Of a DNA stretch of 5,868 nucleotides, positions 1 to 5,868 are shown one piece after another (the stretch's first letter is position 1; each line of letters starts with the position of its first letter). This stretch comes from an uncultured Macromonas sp. (GTDB taxonomy: Bacteria; Pseudomonadota; Gammaproteobacteria; Burkholderiales; Burkholderiaceae), in assembly GCA_946481585.1 (NCBI GenBank), contig CAMLOF010000192.1:1-5868 (forward strand). The letters run 5' to 3'. The notes below the pieces were generated by a model, which saw nothing but the letters and a program-made list of their open reading frames with translations, did no database searches and was not told the origin of the DNA. A program made the position numbers and the translations under genes.

Positions 1-403
1 CCTGGATGCCTTCCCAGGTGGAGGCGATCTTGATCAGCACGCGGTCGATGTGTACTCCCTCGGCCTGGTACAGCTCGATGAGCCGTTCCGCGCGGGCAAT
101 CGTCGCGTCGGTATCAAAGCTCAGGCGGGCGTCCACTTCGGTGGAAACACGTCCGGGCACGATGGACAGAATCTCGCAGCCGAAGCGCACCAGCAGGCGG
201 TCCACCACCTCGTCCATGGGGCGGCTGCCGAAGCGGCGCACCGTGTCTTGCAGCAGCGGCGCGTATTCGGGCTTTTGCACCGACTTGAGGATGAGCGAAG
301 GGTTGGTGGTCGCGTCGCGCGGCTGGAACTGGGCGAGCTGCAGAAAGTCGCCGGTGTCGGCCACCACCGTGGTGTGTTGCTTCAGGGCGTCGAGCTGGTT
401 CAT
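1..403 (-). CDS. tal: Transaldolase, N-terminal part (3' end outside the window)
   Basis: Transaldolase moves a dihydroxyacetone unit between sugar phosphates (sedoheptulose 7-phosphate + glyceraldehyde 3-phosphate to erythrose 4-phosphate + fructose 6-phosphate) in the cytosolic non-oxidative pentose phosphate pathway. The first 134 codons are present; the family is usually about 310-320 residues, so more than half is missing at the left edge. Seen directly: ADTGD (15-19, with the conserved Asp16), DATTNPSLI (30-38), [15 protein letters not shown] (83-97), and [10 protein letters not shown] (124-133), where Lys125 matches the Schiff-base lysine of TalB. Compared with E. coli TalB as remembered, the stretch between residues 40 and 80 is about seven residues shorter. 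The ATG start (401-403) places the N-terminus as in other TalB proteins, but no strong Shine-Dalgarno precedes it. The gene begins 17 nt after the aroE stop, so co-transcription is likely. The link to aroE may be indirect: transaldolase forms erythrose 4-phosphate, a precursor of the shikimate pathway. Confidence 0.95.
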   Translation of the reverse strand, partial: MNQLDALKQHTTVVADTGDFLQLAQFQPRDATTNPSLILKSVQKPEYAPLLQDTVRRFGSRPMDEVVDRLLVRFGCEILSIVPGRVSTEVDARLSFDTDATIARAERLIELYQAEGVHIDRVLIKIASTWEGIQ

Positions 404-420
404 GGCAGGTGTGGTGAGGG

Positions 421-1266
421 TCAGACGAGAGGAACGGTCATGCGGCGGATGACCTCGGTGGTATCGGGCCGAACGCCGCGCCACCAGGCGAATGCCTCGG
501 CGGCCTGCTCCACCAGCATGCCCACGCCATCGGCCAGGTGGCGCACGCCGCTGTCCTTGGCCAGGCGCAGGAAGGGCGTCAATCCCTTGCCGTACACCAT
601 GTCGTAAGCCAGGCCGTTGGGCGCGAGCGCGCTGGCCGGTACGGGAGGCAGTTGCGCCGACAGGCTGGCCGACGTGGCGTTGATGACGACGTCGAAGGTC
701 TCTTGGCCCAGTTCGTCATAGCCGCCGCCTGCAAGCACCTGGGCGTTGGCGCCGCCAGCGTGGAAGTCACGCACCAGCGCAGTGGCTTTTTCGACCGTTC
801 GGTTGGCCACGAATAGCAGGGCCGGCGTTTCACGCAGGATGGGGAGAATCGCCCCACGGGTGGCGCCACCCGCACCCAGCAGCAGCACACGGCGGCCAGC
901 CAGGGCTTGCCCCAGGTTGTGGGTGATGTCGCGAACCAGGCCGGTTCCATCAAAGTTCTCGGCGTGGCAGCGATCGCCCTCAAACTTGAGTGCGTTGGAG
1001 GCACCTGCCGCTCTTGCGCTTTCCGACAGGTCGGTGGCGTAGGCGCAGGCGTCCAGCTTGAAGGGCACCGTCACGTTGAGCCCCTTACCACCCTCGGCGC
1101 GGAAGCGGTCTACCGTGGCGGCAAACTGCCCCAGCGGGCCTTCAATGGTGGTGTAAGTCAGGTTCTGGCCGGTGGCCTCGGCAAACGCCATGTGGATGGC
1201 GGGGGACTTGCTGTGGCTGATGGGGTTGCCGATGACGGCATAGCGGTCTGCAGATGCGGCGGACAT
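421..1266 (-). CDS. aroE: Shikimate dehydrogenase (NADP+)
   Basis: Reduces 3-dehydroshikimate to shikimate with NADPH in the cytosolic pathway to chorismate and aromatic amino acids. With the ATG at 1264-1266 the protein has 281 residues, close to the family's 270-285. The substrate domain shows [14 protein letters not shown] (9-22) and GLNVTVPFK (62-70), with catalytic Lys70. NFDGTG (104-109) carries catalytic Asp106. These match Lys65 and Asp102 of E. coli AroE at about +5. The nucleotide-binding fold follows with [10 protein letters not shown] (129-138) and ANRTVEKA (154-161), the NRT loop typical of NADP preference. The same frame can start at a TTG at 1291-1293, adding nine residues; I prefer the ATG because it fits the family's short N-terminus, although neither start has a clear Shine-Dalgarno. 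It heads a probable aroE-tal transcript and is divergent from the dioxygenase gene. Nothing in the sequence suggests the quinate-using paralogues YdiB or QuiA. Confidence 0.95.
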   Translation of the reverse strand: MSAASADRYAVIGNPISHSKSPAIHMAFAEATGQNLTYTTIEGPLGQFAATVDRFRAEGGKGLNVTVPFKLDACAYATDLSESARAAGASNALKFEGDRCHAENFDGTGLVRDITHNLGQALAGRRVLLLGAGGATRGAILPILRETPALLFVANRTVEKATALVRDFHAGGANAQVLAGGGYDELGQETFDVVINATSASLSAQLPPVPASALAPNGLAYDMVYGKGLTPFLRLAKDSGVRHLADGVGMLVEQAAEAFAWWRGVRPDTTEVIRRMTVPLV

Positions 1267-1392
1267 GTGTGGCGCAAAGTCGGTGGTGGGCAAACTTCAA
1301 CATTGTCGCCGATGTGAGTGACGAACCAGATTGAATGCGAAGCCGCAATGGTTTGAACGCCAAGAGCGTTGTGTTTCGTTACAGTGGAACCC
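1267..1392. promoter_or_regulatory. Divergent intergenic region expected to carry promoters for aroE-tal and the dioxygenase gene
   Basis: This 126-nt region is the only space from which the two divergent genes could be started. On the plus strand, TTGAAC at 1353-1358 is a possible -35, with a poor -10 (TCGTTA, 1376-1381) at 17-nt spacing. That would leave almost no leader before the ATG at 1393, so it is doubtful. On the minus strand a weak TTCAAA/TTCAAT pair exists upstream of aroE. I see no strong inverted repeat here. That promoters lie here is inferred from layout; the exact elements are not established. Confidence 0.35.
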
Positions 1393-2208
1393 ATGGATAC
1401 CACCACCCCACTGCCCACCTTGTTCGTTTCCCACGGCTCGCCGATGTTCGCGCTCGACCCCGGCCAGACCGGCCCTGCGCTGCGCAACTGGGGCGAATCC
1501 CTTCAGGCACTGAAGCCAAAGGCGGTGGTGGTCATGTCGCCGCACTGGATGGCACGAGACGCCACCGTGATGACAGGCGCCCAACCCGAGACCTGGCACG
1601 ACTTTGGCGGCTTCCCCGAGCCGCTGTACAGGTTGCAATACCCGGCCGCCGGGGCACCTGCGCTGGCGCAGCAGGTGTTGCAACTGTTGGCCGATGCAGG
1701 CGTTCCGACGCACGCCGACCCACAGCGTCCGTTCGACCACGGTGCCTGGGTGCCGTTGATGCACTTGCTGCCTCAGGCCAATGTACCTGTGGTTCAGGTG
1801 GCACTGCCCGCGTCGTTCGGCCCCCGGGAGGTCTATGCCATGGGGCAGGCGCTTCGCGGGCTGCGCGAGCAAGGCGTGCTGTTGATGGGGTCTGGCAGCA
1901 TGACGCACAACCTGCGCGAGTTCTTCACTGGTCGCCCTGAACAGGATGCGCAGGCTGCGCCGTATGTTGACGCCTTCAGCCGCTGGGTGGAGGAAACGCT
2001 CCAATCGGGTGACCGAGAGCGGCTGTTTGCCTACCGTGAACTGGCGCCGCACGCCGTACGCTCTCACCCCTCCGACGAGCACTTCCTGCCTATCTTCTTT
2101 GCGCTGGGCGCGGCTGGCTGGGGTGAGCCGGGCGGATCGCTTCCAAGCTACCTGACCCGGGAAGTCATGTACAGCTATTTGGCAATGGACGCCTTCGTGC
2201 TGCACTGA
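1393..2208 (+). CDS. DODA-type extradiol aromatic ring-opening dioxygenase (YgiD/LigB-like)
   Basis: This 271-residue protein belongs to the class III extradiol dioxygenase (LigB) superfamily, in the 4,5-DOPA dioxygenase/YgiD subfamily of about 260-270 residues. Relatives use a His-bound divalent metal to cleave catechol rings; E. coli YgiD is reported to act on DOPA. Conserved features seen: LFVSHGSPMFAL near the start (His14), VVVMSPHW (His51), DHGAWVPLMHLLP (115-127, His116), GSGSMTHNL (166-174, His172) and HPSDEHFLP (225-233, His225 and His230). These are the expected metal and active-site histidines, so the enzyme looks intact. There is no signal peptide, so it is probably cytosolic. The ATG at 1393 was chosen because it puts the SHGSP motif at the usual distance from the N-terminus; in-frame GTG (1384) and TTG (1369) codons lie upstream, and the ribosome site is weak. 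No aromatic-degradation genes flank it, so the natural substrate cannot be inferred from context. Confidence 0.9.
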   Translation: MDTTTPLPTLFVSHGSPMFALDPGQTGPALRNWGESLQALKPKAVVVMSPHWMARDATVMTGAQPETWHDFGGFPEPLYRLQYPAAGAPALAQQVLQLLADAGVPTHADPQRPFDHGAWVPLMHLLPQANVPVVQVALPASFGPREVYAMGQALRGLREQGVLLMGSGSMTHNLREFFTGRPEQDAQAAPYVDAFSRWVEETLQSGDRERLFAYRELAPHAVRSHPSDEHFLPIFFALGAAGWGEPGGSLPSYLTREVMYSYLAMDAFVLH

Positions 2209-2227
2209 GGCGTGGAGGCCTGGGCGG

Positions 2228-2527
2228 TCAGGACACCCACTTGTTGTTGTCGTCCAGGGTGAAACCCGTCAGGTCTCCCAGCATGGCTTCGCGCAGGTCG
2301 TGGATGTCCATCAACACGTCAAACGGAAAACCGTGCCTGCCGCCCCGTTGGTCGTGCGTGAGTTCGTTGAAGTAGGCGCGCAGCCCGTCCTTGTCGTCCT
2401 TGAGTTCTACCAGACGGTTGACGATGCGAGGGTACTGGCTGGCCAGGGCCTTCGGAAACTTGACACCTTCGGTGTTGTTCAGAAAGTGCTCGGCGCTGGG
2501 GCTCAGGGAATCGGGTGTCTCGCTCAT
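2228..2527 (-). CDS. Small conserved-looking hypothetical protein (99 aa)
   Basis: I do not recognise the family. The ATG at 2525-2527 is preceded by a good Shine-Dalgarno, GAGGAA (2533-2538), at 5-nt spacing. This start is far better supported than the longer in-frame extension to 2653, which would overlap the 3' end of sdaA. The protein is polar and soluble, with no signal peptide, membrane segment or cysteine. Residues 1-20 are Ser/Pro/Glu/Asn-rich and probably flexible. Residues 23-60 look helical (FPKALASQYPRIVNRLVELK, then KDGLRAYFNEL). A basic loop DQRGGRHGFP follows, then a second helical stretch DVLMDIHDLREAMLG, and an acidic, aromatic end (DDNNKWVS). It is convergent with the dioxygenase gene (19-nt gap) and lies 100 nt downstream of sdaA, with its own candidate promoter. 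A small regulatory or adaptor protein is possible, but no function can be assigned. Confidence 0.85.
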   Translation of the reverse strand: MSETPDSLSPSAEHFLNNTEGVKFPKALASQYPRIVNRLVELKDDKDGLRAYFNELTHDQRGGRHGFPFDVLMDIHDLREAMLGDLTGFTLDDNNKWVS

Positions 2528-2561
2528 GACGGTTCCTCGGCGTCTTGATGATTGGGTGGCA

Positions 2562-2579
2562 TGGGTCACTTTTGACCCA
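2562..2579. repeat. Perfect 7-bp inverted repeat (operator-like or stem-loop) upstream of the small gene
   Basis: TGGGTCA (2562-2568) and TGACCCA (2573-2579) are perfect reverse complements around the 4-nt spacer CTTT. Outer arms GGCAT (2558-2562) and ATGCC (2585-2589) can also pair, though not continuously. On the minus strand the dyad begins at the last base of the predicted -10 and covers the predicted start point, which is typical of a repressor operator or a 5' leader hairpin. No U-rich run follows it on either strand, so an intrinsic terminator for sdaA is less likely. Confidence 0.55.
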
Positions 2580-2607
2580 GTGTAATGCCGTCCCAAGCCT
2601 TGGGCAA
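2579..2607 (-). promoter_or_regulatory. Candidate sigma-70 promoter of the small hypothetical gene
   Basis: On the minus strand TTGCCC (2602-2607) and TACACT (2579-2584) are separated by exactly 17 nt, each matching four of six positions of the sigma-70 consensus. Transcription would start near 2571-2574, about 45 nt before the ATG at 2527, leaving room for the GAGGAA ribosome site. The placement in a 100-nt gap, immediately upstream of a gene with a good ribosome site, supports it. No measured start is available, so this remains a prediction. Confidence 0.45.
2592..2604. repeat. Short dyad CCCAA-N3-TTGGG between the predicted -35 and -10
   Basis: CCCAA (2592-2596) and TTGGG (2600-2604) form a perfect 5-bp inverted repeat with a 3-nt centre. 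It overlaps half of the predicted -35 hexamer and lies in the spacer of the candidate promoter. A 5-bp arm is short enough to occur by chance; it is listed because it sits beside the 7-bp dyad at 2562-2579. Confidence 0.35.
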
Positions 2608-2627
2608 CCGCCTGTGGAGGCCGGGCC

Positions 2628-4019
2628 TCAGCACTCCACGATGTTGACCGCAAGCCCGCCGCGCGAGGTTTCCTTGTACTTGACCTTCATGTCGGCACCA
2701 GTTTCGCGCATGGTCTTGATGACCTTGTCCAGGCTGACAAAGTGCGTGCCATTGCCGCGCAAGGCCATGCGCGCGGCGTTGATGGCCTTGACCGAGGCAA
2801 TGGCGTTGCGCTCGATGCACGGAATCTGCACCAGGCCGCCCACCGGGTCGCAGGTCAGGCCCAGGTGGTGTTCCATGCCGATCTCGGCAGCGTTCTCTAC
2901 CTGTTCGGGGGTGCCGCCCAGCACAGCGCACAGCGCACCGGCTGCCATGGAGCAGGCCACGCCCACCTCACCTTGGCAACCCACTTCGGCGCCGCTGATG
3001 CTGGCGTTTTCCTTGTAAAGGATGCCGATGGCTGCTGCCGTGAGCAGGAAGTCCACCACGCCTTCGTCGGAGGCACCCGGCACGAAGCGTCGGTAGTAGT
3101 GCAGCACGGCTGGCACGATGCCCGACGCGCCGTTGGTGGGCGCCGTGACCACTCGGCCGCCCGCGGCGTTCTCCTCGTTCACGGCCAGGGCGTAAAGGTT
3201 CACCCAGTCCAGCACCTGGAGCGGGTCCATCAGGGCTTTTTCGGGGTTGGAGGTGAGGTCGCGGTACAGTTGCGGCGCGCGTCGCGTCACTTTGAACCCA
3301 CCGGGTAGCGTGCCCTCGGTGCGGCAACCGCGTTCCACGCAACCTTGCATAACGGACCAGATGTGCAGCAGACCCCGGTGCACTTCCTCATCGCTGCGCC
3401 AGTGGCGTTCGTTCACGCGCATCACGCCAGCAATGGACAAGCCATGCTCGCGGCACCGCTGCAACAGCTCGTCGCCCGTGCGGAACGGGATGGGCAGTTG
3501 CGTTGCATCTGGAGCAATGACCTTCTGGCGCTGGCCGTCTGCGGCAACTTCTTCGCTCACCACAAAGCCACCGCCCACCGAATAGTAGGTGCGCTCAGCC
3601 AATACCTTGCCTTCAGCGTCCCACGCCGACAGCAACATCCCGTTGGCGTGGAAGGGCAGGGTCTGGGTGCGGTGGAACAGCAGATCTTCCTTGCTGTTCC
3701 AGGCAATGGTGTGCTTGCCCATCAAAGCCAGGCGCTTGTCGGCTTGTATGGCAGCGATGGCAGGCTCGATGTCCTCGATGGGCACGGTTTCGGGCTCGTG
3801 CCCGCACAGGCCCAGCAGTACAGCCTTGTCGCTGCCGTGCCCCTTACCGGTGGCACCCAAGGAGCCGTACAGTGCGCAGCGCACCCGCGCCACCTGTTCG
3901 AGCAAGCCCGCTGATTGCAAACCCAGTGCGAACATGCGTGCAGCCCGCATGGGGCCCACGGTGTGAGAGCTGCTGGGGCCGATGCCGATCTTGAACAGGT
4001 CGAAGGCGGAGACTGCCAT
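2628..4019 (-). CDS. sdaA: L-serine ammonia-lyase, iron-sulfur dependent (L-serine dehydratase)
   Basis: Converts L-serine to pyruvate and ammonia in the cytosol using a [4Fe-4S] cluster instead of PLP. At 463 residues it is a full-length single-chain enzyme. The N-terminal beta domain carries [16 protein letters not shown] (12-27). The catalytic alpha domain carries [14 protein letters not shown] (293-306), then cluster cysteines Cys348 (EVGCQGEVG), Cys390 (LTCDPVGG) and Cys401 (QIPCIERNA). The chain ends in Cys463 (NIVEC). These four match Cys343, Cys385, Cys396 and Cys458 of the Legionella enzyme with a constant offset of five; there the C-terminal cysteine reaches into the active site and occupies the cluster until serine displaces it. 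The ATG is 11 nt after the ltaE stop, and the Shine-Dalgarno TGAGGA (4028-4033) includes that TGA stop, so translation is probably coupled. Expected to be oxygen-sensitive. It ends the gcvP-ltaE-sdaA cluster; there is no clear intrinsic terminator behind it. Confidence 0.97.
   Translation of the reverse strand: MAVSAFDLFKIGIGPSSSHTVGPMRAARMFALGLQSAGLLEQVARVRCALYGSLGATGKGHGSDKAVLLGLCGHEPETVPIEDIEPAIAAIQADKRLALMGKHTIAWNSKEDLLFHRTQTLPFHANGMLLSAWDAEGKVLAERTYYSVGGGFVVSEEVAADGQRQKVIAPDATQLPIPFRTGDELLQRCREHGLSIAGVMRVNERHWRSDEEVHRGLLHIWSVMQGCVERGCRTEGTLPGGFKVTRRAPQLYRDLTSNPEKALMDPLQVLDWVNLYALAVNEENAAGGRVVTAPTNGASGIVPAVLHYYRRFVPGASDEGVVDFLLTAAAIGILYKENASISGAEVGCQGEVGVACSMAAGALCAVLGGTPEQVENAAEIGMEHHLGLTCDPVGGLVQIPCIERNAIASVKAINAARMALRGNGTHFVSLDKVIKTMRETGADMKVKYKETSRGGLAVNIVEC
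3673..3701. repeat. Perfect 10-bp inverted repeat inside sdaA
   Basis: TGGAACAGCA (3673-3682) is perfectly complementary to TGCTGTTCCA (3692-3701) across a 9-nt loop. It lies about a quarter of the way into sdaA, over codons for Trp107 to His116. In the mRNA it would form a stable stem-loop. No T-run follows, so it is not a normal intrinsic terminator. The repeat itself is certain; any function is unproven. Confidence 0.6.
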
Positions 4020-4027
4020 GGGTATCG

Positions 4028-4033
4028 TCCTCA
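4028..4033 (-). promoter_or_regulatory. Ribosome binding site of sdaA overlapping the ltaE stop codon
   Basis: The minus-strand hexamer TGAGGA contains the TGA stop of ltaE and forms the Shine-Dalgarno of sdaA, 8 nt before its ATG. A ribosome terminating on ltaE would sit directly on the sdaA initiation region, so translational coupling is expected. Confidence 0.65.
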
Positions 4034-5104
4034 GGCGCTGGTGGCGCAGGTTTCGCGAAGGTCAGCCGCAAAGGCTTCCACGGCTTCGGGCGTGGTGTCC
4101 CACGCACACATGAAGCGGCAACCGCCGCCCGCTATGAACTGGTAGAACTTCCAGCCCTTGGCGTACATGGCCTCGATGGCTTGCGGCCGCAATTGGGCAA
4201 ACACCGAATTCACCTGTGGCGCGTGCAGCACGTTCACACCTGGAATGTGGCGGATGGCCTCGTACAGCTGCTTGGCCATGGCGTTGGCGTGGCTGGCGTT
4301 GCGCAGCCATACGTTGTCTTCCAGCAGCCCCACCCAGGGTGCCGAGATGAAGCGCATCTTGGACGCCAACTGACCCGCCTGCTTGACGCGGTAGGCAAAG
4401 TCTTCCGACAGTTCCCGGTCGAAAAAGACCACCGCTTCTCCAATGGGCAGGCCGTTCTTGGTGCCGCCGAAGCACAGCACGTCTACCCCGGCGCGCCAGG
4501 TGATTTCGCTCGGATGGCAGCCCAGCGCGGCCACAGCGTTGGCAAACCGAGCACCGTCCATGTGCAGCTTGAGCTTGCGCCGCTTGGCGATGGCCGAGAT
4601 GGCGCGCACCTCTTCCACCGTGTAGACCGTGCCCAGCTCTGTGGCCTGCGTGATGCTCACTACCCTTGGTTTTGGGTAGTGAATATCGCTGCGTTTGGTA
4701 ACCAGCTGTTCAATGGCATCCGGCGTCATCTTGCCCAGGCGGGCAGCGGGGCTGTCACTTTCGGTGATGAGCAGCTTGGAGCCGTTGGAGAAGAATTCGG
4801 GGCCGCCGCATTCGTCAGTCTCGATGTGAGCCACCGGTGTGCAGATGACCGAGTGGTAGCTCTGGCACATGGCGGCCAGCGCCAGCGAGTTGGCCGCCGT
4901 CCCGTTGAAGACGAAGTAGACGTCGCAGTCTGTCTGGAACAGGTCACGGATGGCGTCGGTGGAGCGTTGGGTCCAGATGTCGTCGCCATAGCCCGGCTGG
5001 TGGCCGCTGGCATTTGCCTGCATGAACCAGTGCGTTGCCTCGGGACACATGCCGGCGTAGTTGTCGCTGGCGAAATGTTGGGTGTGAGGCGAACGCACGG
5101 TCAT
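4031..5104 (-). CDS. ltaE: Low-specificity L-threonine aldolase
   Basis: PLP enzyme of the beta-eliminating lyase (fold type I) family that cleaves L-threonine and L-allo-threonine to glycine and acetaldehyde in the cytosol. Its 357 residues match the longer bacterial aldolases such as those of Pseudomonas. Seen: [13 protein letters not shown] (11-23), YGDD (39-42), [11 protein letters not shown] (66-76, phosphate-binding region), [12 protein letters not shown] (93-104, His93 expected to stack on the PLP ring), [11 protein letters not shown] (180-190, Asp183 contacting the pyridine nitrogen, Arg186), and CFGGTKNG (211-218), with Lys216 as the Schiff-base lysine. The ATG at 5102-5104 is supported by the strong Shine-Dalgarno AAGGAG at 5 nt. 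It sits 23 nt after gcvP and 11 nt before sdaA, so the product glycine is made beside the glycine cleavage system. Phenylserine aldolase is a close relative and cannot be excluded by motifs alone. Confidence 0.93.
   Translation of the reverse strand: MTVRSPHTQHFASDNYAGMCPEATHWFMQANASGHQPGYGDDIWTQRSTDAIRDLFQTDCDVYFVFNGTAANSLALAAMCQSYHSVICTPVAHIETDECGGPEFFSNGSKLLITESDSPAARLGKMTPDAIEQLVTKRSDIHYPKPRVVSITQATELGTVYTVEEVRAISAIAKRRKLKLHMDGARFANAVAALGCHPSEITWRAGVDVLCFGGTKNGLPIGEAVVFFDRELSEDFAYRVKQAGQLASKMRFISAPWVGLLEDNVWLRNASHANAMAKQLYEAIRHIPGVNVLHAPQVNSVFAQLRPQAIEAMYAKGWKFYQFIAGGGCRFMCAWDTTPEAVEAFAADLRETCATSA
4657..4682. repeat. Perfect 9-bp inverted repeat inside ltaE
   Basis: TCACTACCC (4657-4665) and GGGTAGTGA (4674-4682) are perfect reverse complements around the 8-nt loop TTGGTTTT. 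The repeat covers ltaE codons for about residues 141-150 (HYPKPRVVS). The codons there (CCA AAA CCA AGG GTA) are unusual for this GC-rich gene, and they create the complementarity. There is no T-run after the stem, so a terminator is unlikely. Confidence 0.6.
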
Positions 5105-5109
5105 GAATA

Positions 5110-5115
5110 CTCCTT
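5110..5115 (-). promoter_or_regulatory. Strong ribosome binding site of ltaE
   Basis: AAGGAG lies 5 nt before the ltaE ATG on the minus strand, inside the short A-rich gap after the gcvP TAA stop (5128-5130). It fixes the ltaE start. The low-GC gap stands out from its surroundings and should keep the ribosome site unpaired. Confidence 0.75.
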
Positions 5116-5127
5116 GAATTTTTGTTT

Positions 5128-5868
5128 TTATTCGCTGTCGGTCACGGGCACGCAGCTGCAGAACAGGTTGCGGTCGCCATAGACGTTGTCGATACGGCCA
5201 ACGGGCGGCCAGTACTTGGCATGCGCGCGGGTGGAGGCGCTGGCGGCGCCCACGTCGCGACCATAGGGATGGGGCCAGTCGGCCTTCATCAGGCTGTCAG
5301 CCGTGTGCGGGGCGTTCTTCAAGGGGTTGTCGTCCTTGGGCCAGGCACCGGTTTCCACCAGACGGACTTCCTCGCGGATCGCAATCATCGCGTCGATGAA
5401 GCGGTCCAGTTCCTCCAGCGTCTCGCTCTCGGTGGGCTCGACCATCAGGGTGTTGGCCACGGGGAAGCTCAGCGTGGGAGCGTGGAAGCCATAGTCCATC
5501 AGGCGCTTGGCCACGTCCTCGGCCATCACGCCGCTGGTGTCTTTCAGGCCGCGCAGGTCCAGAATGCACTCGTGCGCCACGTGGCCGTTGGCCGACGCGT
5601 ACAGCGTGGGGTAGTGGTCAGCCAGGCGCTTGCTGATGTAGTTGGCCGCAAGGATGGCTGCTTCGGTGGCGTGCTTCAGGCCTTCGGCGCCCATCATGCG
5701 GATGTACATCCACGAAATGGGCAGCACGGCCGCGTTGCCGAATGGTGCTGCGGACACCGCGCCCACCTTGGCGTCAATGGGTGCCGCGCCGCCGCAAGCA
5801 CCTTGCGCCTGTGCGGTGGCATGGCCGGGCAGGAAGGGGACCAGATCTTCCACCACGCAGACGGGGCC
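5128..5868 (-). CDS. gcvP: Glycine dehydrogenase (decarboxylating), P protein, C-terminal part (5' end outside the window)
   Basis: The P protein of the glycine cleavage system decarboxylates glycine on PLP and passes the aminomethyl group to the lipoyl arm of GcvH. Only the last 246 residues of a protein normally about 950-970 long are present; the frame is open through the right edge. Seen in order: [13 protein letters not shown] at the start, [63 protein letters not shown], and the C-terminal [22 protein letters not shown], all hallmarks of the GcvP C-terminal half. The PLP lysine region (LNLHKTF type) lies just upstream of the cut and cannot be checked. Where most homologues I recall read PVAGTLM, this one reads PVANTLM, a small difference. 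The TAA stop is 23 nt before ltaE, so the three genes are probably one transcript, with gcvT and gcvH expected further right. Confidence 0.96.
   Translation of the reverse strand, partial: GPVCVVEDLVPFLPGHATAQAQGACGGAAPIDAKVGAVSAAPFGNAAVLPISWMYIRMMGAEGLKHATEAAILAANYISKRLADHYPTLYASANGHVAHECILDLRGLKDTSGVMAEDVAKRLMDYGFHAPTLSFPVANTLMVEPTESETLEELDRFIDAMIAIREEVRLVETGAWPKDDNPLKNAPHTADSLMKADWPHPYGRDVGAASASTRAHAKYWPPVGRIDNVYGDRNLFCSCVPVTDSE

Noticed and set aside
1297..2205. Long open frame on the minus strand (302 codons) antisense to the dioxygenase
   Set aside because: The translation is rich in Arg, His and Gln without domains, typical of a shadow frame. The plus strand has all dioxygenase histidines.
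2617..2629. GAGGC-N3-GCCTC dyad at the sdaA stop codon as an intrinsic terminator
   Set aside because: The 5-bp stem is short, it starts inside the stop codon, and no T-run follows on the minus strand.
2528..2653. N-terminal extension of the 99-aa protein to an upstream start at 2653
   Set aside because: It would overlap the sdaA 3' end and the promoter dyads, and its sequence looks non-coding. The internal ATG has the good ribosome site.
3284..3299. Partial resemblance of a stretch in sdaA to the TGGGTCA dyad at 2562-2579
   Set aside because: On the minus strand TGGGTTCAAAGTGAC differs at the key centre, lacks the second half-site, and simply encodes GFKVTR.
2742..3308. Open frames on the plus strand within sdaA (also 3345-3914)
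   Set aside because: Low-complexity Ala/Gly/His-rich translations with no start signals; the minus strand encodes an intact SdaA.
3780..3803. GGGCACG-N10-CGTGCCC inverted repeat in sdaA
   Set aside because: Seven GC-rich pairs with a 10-nt loop are expected by chance in sequence of this composition.
5105..5127. A-rich gcvP-ltaE gap as a promoter or terminator
   Set aside because: Only 23 nt long, with no stem-loop and no -35/-10 pair; it is best explained as the ltaE ribosome-binding leader.
4181..5182. Long open frame on the plus strand (333 codons) antisense to ltaE
   Set aside because: It mirrors the codon pattern of ltaE in a GC-rich genome. It has no recognisable motif or good ribosome site, while the opposite strand encodes a complete PLP enzyme.

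Overview
The window is GC-rich and densely coded, and the proteins look like those of a betaproteobacterium, most likely Burkholderiales in or near the Comamonadaceae (Acidovorax/Hydrogenophaga-like). This placement rests on remembered protein similarity (GcvP, SdaA, transaldolase and AroE variants), not on a search. I see no rRNA, tRNA, CRISPR array, insertion sequence, phage gene or other mobile element. This is ordinary chromosomal metabolism, and I did not find a new multi-gene system.

Left block (1-1266, minus strand): aroE (shikimate dehydrogenase) is followed 17 nt later by the N-terminal part of a transaldolase gene (tal), which runs off the left edge. A 126-nt intergenic region (1267-1392) separates aroE from a divergent plus-strand gene (1393-2208) for a DODA/LigB-type extradiol dioxygenase (YgiD family).

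Middle (2209-2627): a 99-residue protein that I do not recognise is encoded on the minus strand (2228-2527), convergent with the dioxygenase across a 19-nt gap. The 100 nt upstream of it hold a plausible sigma-70 promoter with two dyad-symmetric elements, one between the -35 and -10 and one covering the predicted transcription start. This is the most interesting regulatory signal in the window.

Right block (2628-5868, minus strand): in transcription order, the 3' end of gcvP (glycine decarboxylase P protein, cut by the right edge), ltaE (low-specificity L-threonine aldolase) and sdaA (Fe-S L-serine ammonia-lyase). The gaps are 23 and 11 nt, which strongly suggests one transcript. Together they form an amino-acid catabolic route. 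LtaE splits threonine/allo-threonine into glycine and acetaldehyde. The glycine cleavage system oxidises glycine to CO2, ammonia and methylene-tetrahydrofolate. Serine, which serine hydroxymethyltransferase (not in this window) can make from glycine and that one-carbon unit, is deaminated by SdaA to pyruvate. Two unusually long perfect inverted repeats lie inside the ltaE and sdaA coding sequences.
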